Positions 51,220 through 58,949 of a stretch of DNA of 64,000 nucleotides are shown here, piece after piece. The notes beneath the pieces are model-generated. The model did no database searches. It worked only from the letters and a program-made list of their open reading frames with translations, and was not told the DNA's origin. Location: contig NZ_RYFF01000009.1 of NCBI RefSeq assembly GCF_004138165.1, positions 81,217 through 145,216 on the forward strand, given 5' to 3'. The stretch's first letter is position 1. Each line of letters starts with the position of its first letter. Source of the DNA: Candidatus Chloroploca sp. Khr17. Lineage in GTDB: Bacteria; Chloroflexota; Chloroflexia; Chloroflexales; Chloroflexaceae. The translations under genes were made by a program, and so were the position numbers.

Positions 51220-52929
51220 ATGCGCAAACGTACTGGCAATCAAGCCATTCTTGAACAGTTTCTTGCCGATGGCATGAACTTCATGTTCGGCAACCCCGGC
51301 ACCGTTGAGCAGGGGTTCCTTGATGCGGTCGCGGACTATCCCGAGATGCGGTATATTCTGACGCTCCAGGAGTCAGTCGCGGTCATGGCCGCCGATGGCT
51401 ATGCCCGTGCCACCCAGCGCCCAACCCTGGTACAGATGCATAGTTCGCCAGGGCTGGGCAATGCGATCGGCGCACTCTATCAGGCCAAACGCGGTCACTC
51501 GCCGCTCGTGGTGATCGGCGGCGACGCGGGCCTGCGCTATATGAATACCGAGTCGCAGATGTATGGCGATCTGGTCGCCTTCGCCGAGCCGGTCACCAAA
51601 TGGTCAACGATGGTGCTCGAACCAGCCAATTTGCTGCGCGTGATTCGGCGGGCCATCAAGATCGCCGCAACCCCTCCCATGGGGCCGGTTTATGTCTGTG
51701 TGCCCGCCGATGTGCTCGATGCACCCGCCGTCGAGCCGGTCATGCCTACGTCACTCTTTTCGACCCGGGTGGCACCAGCTGGCGAGATGATCGCCGCGAT
51801 GGCCCAGATGCTGGTTGCCGCTGCCACGCCGATCATCTTTGTTGGCGACGGCGTGGCCTACTCGGGGGCGCAGGCCGAACTGACACGAGTCGCCGAATTG
51901 CTCGGCGCTGAAGTCTGGGAGGCCGATTCGGGCGAGGTCAATATGGCCTACGATCATCCGCTCTACCAGGGCATGACCGGCCATATGTTTGGTTTTGCCA
52001 GCAAGCCCATCACCCAGAAGGGCGATGTCAATCTGGTCTGCGGCACCTATATGCTGCCCGAAGTCTTTCCCGAGCTTGGCCCGATCTTCGCCGAGGGCGC
52101 GAAGGTGATCCATATTGACCTTGATCCAGGGGCGATCGCCAAAAACCACCCGGTCGATCTCGGCGTGCTCGCTGATCCCAAGCTTACCCTTGGGCTGCTC
52201 GCCGAGGCCATTGATGCTAGCTTCTCAAGCGAACAACGCGCCGCCGCCCAGGCTCGCGCCGCCGCTATCGGTCAGCGCAATGCCGAAAAACGCGCCAGCC
52301 TGCTCGAGGCCGATCAGGCTGTTCGCGACAGCACGCCGCTCAAGATGAGCCGTTTTATGGAAGAACTGGTCGCCCAGTTGCCCAGCGAAGATGTGATCAT
52401 CGTCGATGAGGCGCTGACTTCGTCACCGGCACTTGTACGCTACTGGCCGCCCCAACGCACCGGCGCATACTTCCTGACCCGCGGTGGCTCACTCGGCATC
52501 GGTTTCCCCGGGGCCATCGGAGCCAAACTCGCCAATCCCACCAAAACGGTGCTTGGCTTTAGCGGCGATGGCGGCTCGATGTATACGATCCAGTCGCTCT
52601 GGAGCGCCGCACGGCACAACCTTGACGTCAAGTTTATCGTCTGTAATAACTCGTCCTACCGTCTGCTCCAGCTCAATATTGACCAATACTGGAAAGACCA
52701 GGGCCTGCCCAAACGTGACTACCCGCTCAGTTTTGACCTGTCGAGCCCACCGCTCGGCTTCGTTGACATAGCCCGAGGGATGGGGGTTGCGGGTGTACGG
52801 GTCGAACAACCGGAAGAGGTCGCCGGGGCGATCAAGCAGATGCTCGAGCATCCGGGGCCATTCCTGATTGATCTCGCCCTCGAAGGCGATGTGCATCCCG
52901 AACGTGTCGGCGCAACGTGTGGCCAATAA
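51220..52929 (+). CDS. ThDP-dependent enzyme, benzoylformate decarboxylase-like
   Basis: A 569-residue thiamine-diphosphate enzyme. The glutamate that activates the cofactor is in YILTLQESVAVMAADGYARA; the C-terminal ThDP motif runs from SGDGGSMYTIQSLW to IVCNN. LVQMHSSPGLGNAIGAL resembles the benzoylformate decarboxylase histidine segment. So it probably decarboxylates an alpha-keto acid, or ligates aldehydes, but the product is not determined. Start at 51220 follows AGGGAGAG. Confidence 0.85.
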   Translation: MRKRTGNQAILEQFLADGMNFMFGNPGTVEQGFLDAVADYPEMRYILTLQESVAVMAADGYARATQRPTLVQMHSSPGLGNAIGALYQAKRGHSPLVVIGGDAGLRYMNTESQMYGDLVAFAEPVTKWSTMVLEPANLLRVIRRAIKIAATPPMGPVYVCVPADVLDAPAVEPVMPTSLFSTRVAPAGEMIAAMAQMLVAAATPIIFVGDGVAYSGAQAELTRVAELLGAEVWEADSGEVNMAYDHPLYQGMTGHMFGFASKPITQKGDVNLVCGTYMLPEVFPELGPIFAEGAKVIHIDLDPGAIAKNHPVDLGVLADPKLTLGLLAEAIDASFSSEQRAAAQARAAAIGQRNAEKRASLLEADQAVRDSTPLKMSRFMEELVAQLPSEDVIIVDEALTSSPALVRYWPPQRTGAYFLTRGGSLGIGFPGAIGAKLANPTKTVLGFSGDGGSMYTIQSLWSAARHNLDVKFIVCNNSSYRLLQLNIDQYWKDQGLPKRDYPLSFDLSSPPLGFVDIARGMGVAGVRVEQPEEVAGAIKQMLEHPGPFLIDLALEGDVHPERVGATCGQ

Positions 52930-52995
52930 GATTGTGCGTGAGGTGAGGTCTAGCACAACCGTGCCCCACCTCAGGCTGAAGCAAGCTAAAGGAAG

Positions 52996-53457
52996 ATGAT
53001 CCCAATGAGTGACTCAACGACCCTGACCGAAGCCGCCATCAGGCGATTTGTCGCAGCCTGGTACGAAGCCCTCGATTTTCATGTGCCCATCGAACAGGCC
53101 TATGCGCTGCTCGCCGACGAGGGTCTCAATATGCAATTCCCTGACGGCGACATTCGCGACTACAACAGCTTCAAAACCTGGTACGACCGTGTCACCAACC
53201 TCTTCTTCGACGAAAACCACTACGTGCAACAGGTCGAGATGCAGATCGACGGCGACACCGCCGTGCTCGACGTGATTGTCGGCTGGCAGGCAAGCTGGTG
53301 GGAAGCGCCCGCCGCCAAGAGCAAGCGCGTCTCGATGGACGCAACGCAGCGCTGGACGGTACGGAGTTCCGACAAGAATGCCTTTGGCATGGTGATCGAA
53401 AGCTATAACGCCACGGTCGAACCCTTCAAGTATGCACCCGGCTTCGCCCGGTTGTAG
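52996..53457 (+). CDS. NTF2-like (SnoaL-type) protein, copy 1
   Basis: A 153-residue protein of the cone-shaped NTF2-like fold, whose members are small isomerases, hydrolases or ligand binders. AAIRRFVAAWYEALD forms the first helix, and the four-stranded part follows with VVDVIVGWQASWWEA-like segments. Acidic and aromatic residues line the pocket but a catalytic residue cannot be assigned. MSDSTT at 53005 is an alternative start. Confidence 0.7.
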   Translation: MIPMSDSTTLTEAAIRRFVAAWYEALDFHVPIEQAYALLADEGLNMQFPDGDIRDYNSFKTWYDRVTNLFFDENHYVQQVEMQIDGDTAVLDVIVGWQASWWEAPAAKSKRVSMDATQRWTVRSSDKNAFGMVIESYNATVEPFKYAPGFARL

Positions 53458-53467
53458 CCCTTAGACG

Positions 53468-53590
53468 CAATACCTTGCAAATAAGGCGGCTCTTTTGACG
53501 CAAAGGCGCAAAGGCGCAAAGGTTTTTGCGTAGGTGAGCGTAACCCTTCGCGTCTTCGCGTCTTCGCGTGAGCTTATTTGAAAAGTATTG
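53468..53590. repeat. Element A, copy 4 (full form)
   Basis: 123 bp with inverted ends CAATACCTTGCAAATAAG and CTTATTTGAAAAGTATTG. Inside are tandem octamers of GCGCAAAG and of CTTCGCGT. It lies between the two NTF2-like genes and is the same length as the copy at 58586. Confidence 0.85.
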
Positions 53591-53612
53591 CCCTCAAACG
53601 GAGAATGACAGC

Positions 53613-54002
53613 ATGAGCAATCGCGAGATTCTCGAAAAGTACTACGAATACGCCAACGCAGGCAACTGGGATGCCTGGTGTGATCTCTTCACCGATGATC
53701 AAGAGATGGACGAGCAACTCGCCGGGCATATTTCGGGGCTCACCACCCTGCGTGGCATGATGGCAGGCATGGGCCAGGCCTACGCCAAATTCCAGAATGT
53801 GCCCAAAACGATCTTTGTCAGTGGCGACGAAGGGGCCGCCGTCTCACATATCTCGGCCCTGGCCGCCAAATATCCCGACGAAGCCATCGAGGCTGAAGTG
53901 ATGAACTACTTCAAATTCCGCGATGGCAAAATCGCGTACATGGCTAACTTCCACGACTCGAAACCATTTGAACCTTTCCTCCGCCAGATCAGCGAAGGGT
54001 GA
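53613..54002 (+). CDS. NTF2-like (SnoaL-type) protein, copy 2
   Basis: A 129-residue SnoaL-like protein: REILEKYYEYANAGNWDAWCDLFTDD as the first helix, then a typical strand order with VFVSGDEGAAVSH and the hallmark FKFRDGKIAYMANFHD near the end. It may be an isomerase or a ligand-binding partner in the pathway. The start at 53613 is 22 bases after the element A end. Confidence 0.75.
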   Translation: MSNREILEKYYEYANAGNWDAWCDLFTDDQEMDEQLAGHISGLTTLRGMMAGMGQAYAKFQNVPKTIFVSGDEGAAVSHISALAAKYPDEAIEAEVMNYFKFRDGKIAYMANFHDSKPFEPFLRQISEG

Positions 54003-54023
54003 GGCTGTTTGCTTCATTGAGAG

Positions 54024-54046
54024 AAAAGCCCGCTACGCGGGCTTTT
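54024..54046 (+). terminator. Rho-independent terminator
   Basis: AAAAGCCCGC and GCGGGCTTTT form a ten-base stem with a three-base loop, 22 bases after the second NTF2-like gene. It splits the cluster into two transcription units. Confidence 0.8.
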
Positions 54047-54089
54047 GTCCCGCGCAAAAAACGTAGCTGTAACCAAGGAGTAACCACAT

Positions 54090-54938
54090 ATGTCCACCTA
54101 CCCCATTGTTCACACCTTCGACGGCAAATTTGTCGAGCTCCCACGCGATCACGTGCATGCCTACATCGTTGAGTTAGAAAACTCGGTGGTGCTGGTTGAT
54201 GCCACCTTGGCCCTCTCGAGCGCCAGTGAATTCCGGGCCAAAGCCGAGGCGCTTGGCAAGCCGCTCAAGGCGGTCTTGATGACCCACGGCCACCCCGATC
54301 ACTACGTTGGCCTGGCGAAATTTGCCGACCTGCCCCGCTACGGCTCGCAGGGTTGTCTCGATTTTGCCATCCGCGAAGACGTCGCCAAAGCCGCGATTGC
54401 CAAGTACCTCTTTGGCGACGACTTCCCCGACGAGCGCGTCTTCCCTGATCAGATCATCAGCGACGGCTTTACGATCACCTTCGATGGCGTCACCTTCACC
54501 TTCACCGACCTCGGCCCGGCTGAATCCGACAGCGACGGCATGTGGAGCTTCGAGAAAGACGGCGTCTTGCACGCCTTTGTTGGTGACACGGTTGCCAATC
54601 ACACCCACTGCTTCTTCCGCGATGGGCATACCCCCAACTGGCTGCGTGCCCTTGATCGGCTCGAAAAAGAACTCCCCGACAATGCGCTGCTGTACATCGG
54701 TCACGGCGCGACGCCCTCGTCGAAAGAGATCATTGAGTGGCAGCGCGGCTACATCCACACCTTCCTCGATGCCGTCAAGCAACTCACGTCCCTCGAAGCC
54801 CTGGCCGCAACTCGCCCCACCCAGGAGAAGATGATTGCTGCCGTCAAAGAATATCTGCCCAACGATGTAACGCTCTTCCTGCTTGACTACGAACTGCACC
54901 ACTCGATCCCCGAGACCTGGAAGCAACTGCAGGTCTAA
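54090..54938 (+). CDS. Metallo-beta-lactamase-fold hydrolase
   Basis: A 282-residue metal-dependent hydrolase. THGHPDHYVG carries the HxHxDH zinc-binding motif near residues 71-77, VGDTVANHTH the second-metal Asp and later histidines such as GHG. The family includes glyoxalase II, lactonases and esterases, which suits a cluster with DJ-1 and VOC proteins. Substrate is not known. Begins after a consensus-like AAGGAG. Confidence 0.9.
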   Translation: MSTYPIVHTFDGKFVELPRDHVHAYIVELENSVVLVDATLALSSASEFRAKAEALGKPLKAVLMTHGHPDHYVGLAKFADLPRYGSQGCLDFAIREDVAKAAIAKYLFGDDFPDERVFPDQIISDGFTITFDGVTFTFTDLGPAESDSDGMWSFEKDGVLHAFVGDTVANHTHCFFRDGHTPNWLRALDRLEKELPDNALLYIGHGATPSSKEIIEWQRGYIHTFLDAVKQLTSLEALAATRPTQEKMIAAVKEYLPNDVTLFLLDYELHHSIPETWKQLQV

Positions 54939-54940
54939 AA

Positions 54941-55043
54941 CCAATACCTTGCAAAGAAGGACGCGAAGCGACCTCACAGGTCTTGATGATGGTGTCCCAA
55001 TGCCAACGAGCAGCCCTGTGAGGTCTTCTTTGCAAAGTACTGG
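54941..55043. repeat. Element A-related copy with interior of repeat E
   Basis: The ends are CCAATACCTTGCAAAGAAG and CTTCTTTGCAAAGTACTGG, close to element A ends and inverted to each other in 16 of 19 positions. The inside, however, carries GACCTCACAGGTC and CCTGTGAGGTC arms as in repeat E. It appears to be a hybrid of two families. Confidence 0.7.
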
Positions 55044-55097
55044 GTCTTAAAACAAGCAAGCAGTGGGCTCCGTTAGCGGGGCGAAAGGTGACGAAGG

Positions 55098-55667
55098 ATG
55101 AAGCTGCAGGGTCAGAAGGTCGGCGTCTTGATCGAAAGCGATTTCTACGAAGACGAAATCTTCTATTACAAGCATCGTTTTGTTGAAGAAGGTATCGAAC
55201 TGCATTTCCTCACCCGTCTGTGGGGGCAGCCGTCGTTGAGCTTCCTTGGGCACGAGTATCGTGCGCCGTTGACGGTCCACGAGACGTTCGAGGGTATGAG
55301 CGATGAGGAGTTGCGCAGTTACGCGGCGATCATTGTGCCATCGGGCATTGTCTCGGATCGCCTGCGTTATACCGAGGATCCCGAGAAGATCCCGCCCGCC
55401 ACCACGTTTCTCAAACGCGCCTTTGCCGAGCCGGGCATCATCAAGGGCATCATCTGTCACGGGATGTGGCTCGTTGCCCCGGCCCCGGAACTGGTACGCG
55501 GGCGCCCAGTCACCGTGCATAACAACCTGATCAGCGACGCGAAAAATATGGGCGCACTCTATACCAATCAGGATCTCGTCATTGACGGCGACCTGACGAC
55601 GGCCCGCACGGGCGGGCATTGCCACTTGCTGGCACGCTCGATCATTGATCAACTCGCCGCCCGTTAG
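55098..55667 (+). CDS. DJ-1/PfpI family protein (short form)
   Basis: A 189-residue PfpI/DJ-1 domain. IICHGMWLVAPAPEL contains the nucleophilic cysteine and histidine in the classic AICHG-type elbow, and DDEIFYYKHRF-like DEIFYYKHRFVEEG forms the acidic helix seen in glyoxalase III. It may be a glyoxalase, deglycase or protease-like enzyme. It is the second DJ-1 protein of the cluster. Confidence 0.85.
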   Translation: MKLQGQKVGVLIESDFYEDEIFYYKHRFVEEGIELHFLTRLWGQPSLSFLGHEYRAPLTVHETFEGMSDEELRSYAAIIVPSGIVSDRLRYTEDPEKIPPATTFLKRAFAEPGIIKGIICHGMWLVAPAPELVRGRPVTVHNNLISDAKNMGALYTNQDLVIDGDLTTARTGGHCHLLARSIIDQLAAR

Positions 55668-55674
55668 CCAGGGC

Positions 55675-55770
55675 TTCAAGTTACTTTACCGTTCGGATGC
55701 CTCCATCACGGCATCATGCGCCCGACTATTTCCTATTTCCTATTTCCTATTTCCTATTTCCTATTTCCTA
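55675..55770. repeat. Repeat D, copy 2, with TATTTCC tandem array
   Basis: The left part (55675-55740) matches bases 17-82. The right part, 55727-55770, is six units of TATTTCC plus two bases. It is in the gap before the glyoxalase-fold gene. Such an array is prone to change in copy number. Confidence 0.7.
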
Positions 55771-55792
55771 GTCTTAGCACCAAGGAGGTTGC

Positions 55793-56194
55793 ATGCAATT
55801 TCATCACATGGCCCTCACCTGCAATGATGCCGAAGCCGTCGAAGCATTTTATGTCAAGCACTTCGGTTTTCAGCGCGCCCGGGTCATCGACCTGGGCGAG
55901 AGCAAGATCGTCTTTCTTCGCGCAGGCGAGGCCTATCTGGAACTGTTCGAAACAAAAGAAGCGCCGCCGGTGGAAAAAGCCGGCAACGATGGCCCGGGGT
56001 ACCCAGGCTGGCGCCATATTGCCTTCAAAGTGGACGATGTTGATGCTACGCTCGCCGCGATGGGCGACGAAGCCAGGGTGACGCTTGGCCCCTTCAGCTT
56101 CGACGCCTTCATCCCCGGCTGGCGCACCGTCTGGGTCGCCGACCCCGAAGGCAACATCGTCGAAATCTCGCAGGGCTACACCGACGCCGCCTAG
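55793..56194 (+). CDS. VOC (glyoxalase/bleomycin resistance) superfamily protein
   Basis: A 133-residue two-module VOC fold. The likely metal ligands are His in FHHMAL, Glu in YLELFE, His in WRHIAF and Glu in IVEISQG, arranged as in glyoxalase I. AAGGAGG lies just upstream of the ATG. With DJ-1 and metallo-beta-lactamase neighbours this suggests a pathway that handles reactive aldehydes or a small aromatic substrate. Confidence 0.85.
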   Translation: MQFHHMALTCNDAEAVEAFYVKHFGFQRARVIDLGESKIVFLRAGEAYLELFETKEAPPVEKAGNDGPGYPGWRHIAFKVDDVDATLAAMGDEARVTLGPFSFDAFIPGWRTVWVADPEGNIVEISQGYTDAA

Positions 56195-56217
56195 GCCAAA
56201 ACAGCGGATCCAAGGGC

Positions 56218-56250
56218 ACCAAAAAAGCCAGCAAAGCTGGCTTTTTTGGT
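56218..56250. terminator. Bidirectional terminator between VOC gene and BTAD regulator
   Basis: ACCAAAAAAGCCAGC and GCTGGCTTTTTTGGT form a 15-bp stem around AAA, with T-runs on both strands. An outer GCGGATC/GATCCGC pairing extends the stem. Confidence 0.9.
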
Positions 56251-56266
56251 TGATCCGCTCTCAACC

Positions 56267-58420
56267 TTATTCCCCAAACACCTTCAGATCTTTCGGTAAC
56301 GCCATAATCGTTCGGCGATTATGATTGGCTGTTCTGAGGGTTTGATGCTGATGGGCAAGGATCGGTGTTCGTATAAAGCGAGGGGCAATGCGATGCGCCT
56401 GAGCGACCTGTTCGGCGAGGCGGCGACGATCGCCGGGCGGCAAACTCTGCACAACAGCGCGCCAGATCAGCGGCGAGGCAAACGTATAGCTCACATTGCC
56501 CACATATTCCATCCACTCCACCTCACCTTGCGTCAACCCCTCCTGACTCAAGGCCACAGTCGGTACTTCCCGCACAAGATCGAAGGCAAGCAGCGGTTGC
56601 ATCATGCGCATAATCGCGTGATGATCGCTTTCAAGTGCTTTTGCCATCAAACTCAAGCTAAACGATTGACCACTGACCGCTGCAAGCTGGAGCAGCATCT
56701 GCGCCTCACTGGGCAAACGACCGACCTGCTCCATCAACAATGCCTGAAGCTCAGGTGCAATATACTCCTGCGCATGGGCAAGTTGCTGGGGATGCAGGCA
56801 CCAACCCTCATTGTGGCGTATGAGAATCTTGTGCTCAACAAGCTGGGTCACGACCTGCGAGAGCAGAAATGGATTGCCCCCCGACACCTCAGCCAACGTC
56901 GCCGCCAGCAGCGTCATCGCCGTCGCATCAAGCCCGGGGAGGCTCTCCACCATCTTCTTGATTGCCCCCTCGTGCAGGCGGCCGAGTTCGCGCACCGCCA
57001 GACCATCACTACGACGCAGGCGCGAGGCAAGGTGCTGCAGCGGATGCGCCACATCGAGCAACTCCGAACGGTAGGCCCCGAGATACCAAATACGGGCCTG
57101 CTGACAATGACGGGTCAGGTAGTTGAGCAGATCAATCGTTTCGCCATCAACGTAGTGCAGATCATCAAACCAGAGCACAACCTCACCATAGTGGCGGTCG
57201 AACTCAGCAAGACAGACCGATACCGCTTCAAAGAGATGTTGTCGCTCAAAGACCGGCACCATCGCGTATGCTTCAGGCAAACCCGGCGTCAACGCACGCA
57301 TCTCGGGCAACAACTGACGCAAAGCTAACTGCCAGTGCTCAGGTAAGCGCTGGAACAATTCCGGGTTGGCCTGGAAGCCGACCCGCAGCACATCAACCAC
57401 AGGCTGAAAAGGTACCGCCTGATGAAAACGCTCACAGCGTGCCCGCAGCACCAGCGCCCCGGTGCCCGCGATAAAATGCAAGAACTGCTCGACCAGACAA
57501 GTCTTGCCAATCCCGGCCACCCCGTGGATCAAGGTAAAACGACCACACCCGCGCTGCACCAGGTTGTACTGCTCTCTTAGCCAGAGAAAATCAGGGCCGC
57601 GCCCAACAAAGGGGAGCGGCAGCAAACGAGGGGCGCTTTCGGTCAGGGTGAGAGGCCTGCGTGCTGGTGCAGGTGCAACCTCCCCCGCAAGAATACGGTG
57701 GTAGAGGCTTTTCGTCTCTTCTTCCGGGTCAATGCCAAGTTCGCGCCCAAGAATCTGCTCACACGTTTTATACTGCGCAAGCGCCGCGCTACGCTGCCCA
57801 CTCAACGCCAAGAGTAACATCGCATAACGGTGCGCCTCTTCATGCCAGGGTTCAAGCTTCAGCAAGCGCATCGTATAGTGCAGTGCCTCGGTATATTCAG
57901 CACACTGCATATGATATTGGGCTAACGCATAACAACTCTGCATCATCAACTGACGCATATGCTCGCGTTGCAGCAACAGCCACTCCTCGAAGAGCAACGC
58001 ACCACGCGGTTGCAGCCCGTGCAACAGATCGCCATGATAAAGTGTGACCGCATCGCGCAACAGACTAATCGCGTCGCTGCGGGTCGCATCGTACCGTTGC
58101 ACCGAGCGTTGAAAGAGCGCCGCGTCAATCCAGCAAGCCTCGTCAGTCTGCAACGCAACTGTCTTGCGATTGATCTGCATATGCTCGGGAAAAAGTTGGC
58201 GCAAATTGCACAGCACGACCCGCAAATTTGCCTTGGCCTCGGCTTCTGGCATCTCACTCCAGAGCAGTGCTGCCAGATCGTCACGCGAGTGCGTCTCGCC
58301 TGTAATTGCCAGATAACAGAGCAATGCTTCAGCTTTATTGGAAACAAAACCTGTGATCCGCTTGCCGCCGTACGTGATGCGAGTGTGCCCAAACAACTCA
58401 AGATTGAGCATGACCGTCAT
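56267..58420 (-). CDS. BTAD-domain transcriptional regulator with AAA ATPase
   Basis: A 717-residue regulator. Residues 1-95 are a winged-helix DNA-binding part (LELFGHTRITYGGKRITGF); 95-250 is a bacterial transcriptional activation domain (RYAMLLLALSGQRSAALAQYKTCEQILGRELGIDPEEETKSLY). An AAA/NB-ARC-type ATPase follows, with Walker A HGVAGIGKTCLVEQF near 300 and LWFDDLHYVDGETIDLL. The usual C-terminal TPR array of large SARP proteins is absent. AGGAGG precedes the start at 58420. It is convergent with the VOC cluster and may control it, which is inference. Confidence 0.9.
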   Translation of the reverse strand: MTVMLNLELFGHTRITYGGKRITGFVSNKAEALLCYLAITGETHSRDDLAALLWSEMPEAEAKANLRVVLCNLRQLFPEHMQINRKTVALQTDEACWIDAALFQRSVQRYDATRSDAISLLRDAVTLYHGDLLHGLQPRGALLFEEWLLLQREHMRQLMMQSCYALAQYHMQCAEYTEALHYTMRLLKLEPWHEEAHRYAMLLLALSGQRSAALAQYKTCEQILGRELGIDPEEETKSLYHRILAGEVAPAPARRPLTLTESAPRLLPLPFVGRGPDFLWLREQYNLVQRGCGRFTLIHGVAGIGKTCLVEQFLHFIAGTGALVLRARCERFHQAVPFQPVVDVLRVGFQANPELFQRLPEHWQLALRQLLPEMRALTPGLPEAYAMVPVFERQHLFEAVSVCLAEFDRHYGEVVLWFDDLHYVDGETIDLLNYLTRHCQQARIWYLGAYRSELLDVAHPLQHLASRLRRSDGLAVRELGRLHEGAIKKMVESLPGLDATAMTLLAATLAEVSGGNPFLLSQVVTQLVEHKILIRHNEGWCLHPQQLAHAQEYIAPELQALLMEQVGRLPSEAQMLLQLAAVSGQSFSLSLMAKALESDHHAIMRMMQPLLAFDLVREVPTVALSQEGLTQGEVEWMEYVGNVSYTFASPLIWRAVVQSLPPGDRRRLAEQVAQAHRIAPRFIRTPILAHQHQTLRTANHNRRTIMALPKDLKVFGE

Positions 58421-58585
58421 CGTACTCAGACCTCCTGCGTAGATTCGATCACCATTGAGTATCTACACTCCCCGGCAAGGGAATGCGCTATATATTGGGG
58501 ACAAGCCAGGAGTTGCAAGTGATAGAACGCAGTATAGCACAAAATTCCCTCGTGGGACGACCATGAAGGAATTGTCATCTAGGGC

Positions 58586-58708
58586 CAATACCTTGCAAAT
58601 AAGGCGGCTCTTTTGACGCAAAGGCGCAAAGGCGCAAAGGTTTTTGCATAGGTGAGCGTAACCCTTCGCGTCTTCGCGTCTTCGCGTGAGCTTATTTGAA
58701 AAGTATTG
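58586..58708. repeat. Element A, copy 5 (full form)
   Basis: 123 bp, same ends as copy 4 and the same internal GCGCAAAG and CTTCGCGT octamer arrays. It differs from copy 4 by a few bases, such as GCATAGG instead of GCGTAGG. Confidence 0.85.
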
Positions 58709-58717
58709 CATCTTCTT

Positions 58718-58827
58718 CCGTCGCCGTGAACGGCTCGGCTTTTGGTTTGCAAAGGCCACCTGCGTGGCCTGATCCAGCCGGCGCAGGCCGGCTTTGCCCA
58801 GCGTAGCCGAGGCGTTGACGCCGACGG
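58718..58827. repeat. Repeat C, copy 2, with inverted ends
   Basis: CCGTCGCCGTGAACGGCTCGG at the left end is nearly the inverse of the right end CCGAGGCGTTGACGCCGACGG. Inside are GGCCACCTGCGTGGCC and CAGCCGGCGCAGGCCGGC stems. It directly follows element A copy 5, and at 35845 the family instead follows element B. Confidence 0.65.
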
Positions 58828-58900
58828 GAGGGGCGGATGCGCGTGATCCGTGCGCAGAGCGGCCCCACGAACGCAAGAGGCAAGCGCCCTAGTGTTCCGC

Positions 58901-58937
58901 GCAGCACAAAAGCCCGCTATGCGGGCTTTTGTGCTGC
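58901..58937. terminator. 17-bp perfect hairpin after the ABC permease gene
   Basis: GCAGCACAAAAGCCCGC pairs exactly across the TAT loop with the right arm that contains GGGCTTTTGTGC. It is 13 bases beyond the permease stop codon and likely ends the tetR-efflux operon. Confidence 0.85.
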
Positions 58938-58949
58938 GCAAAATCACGC

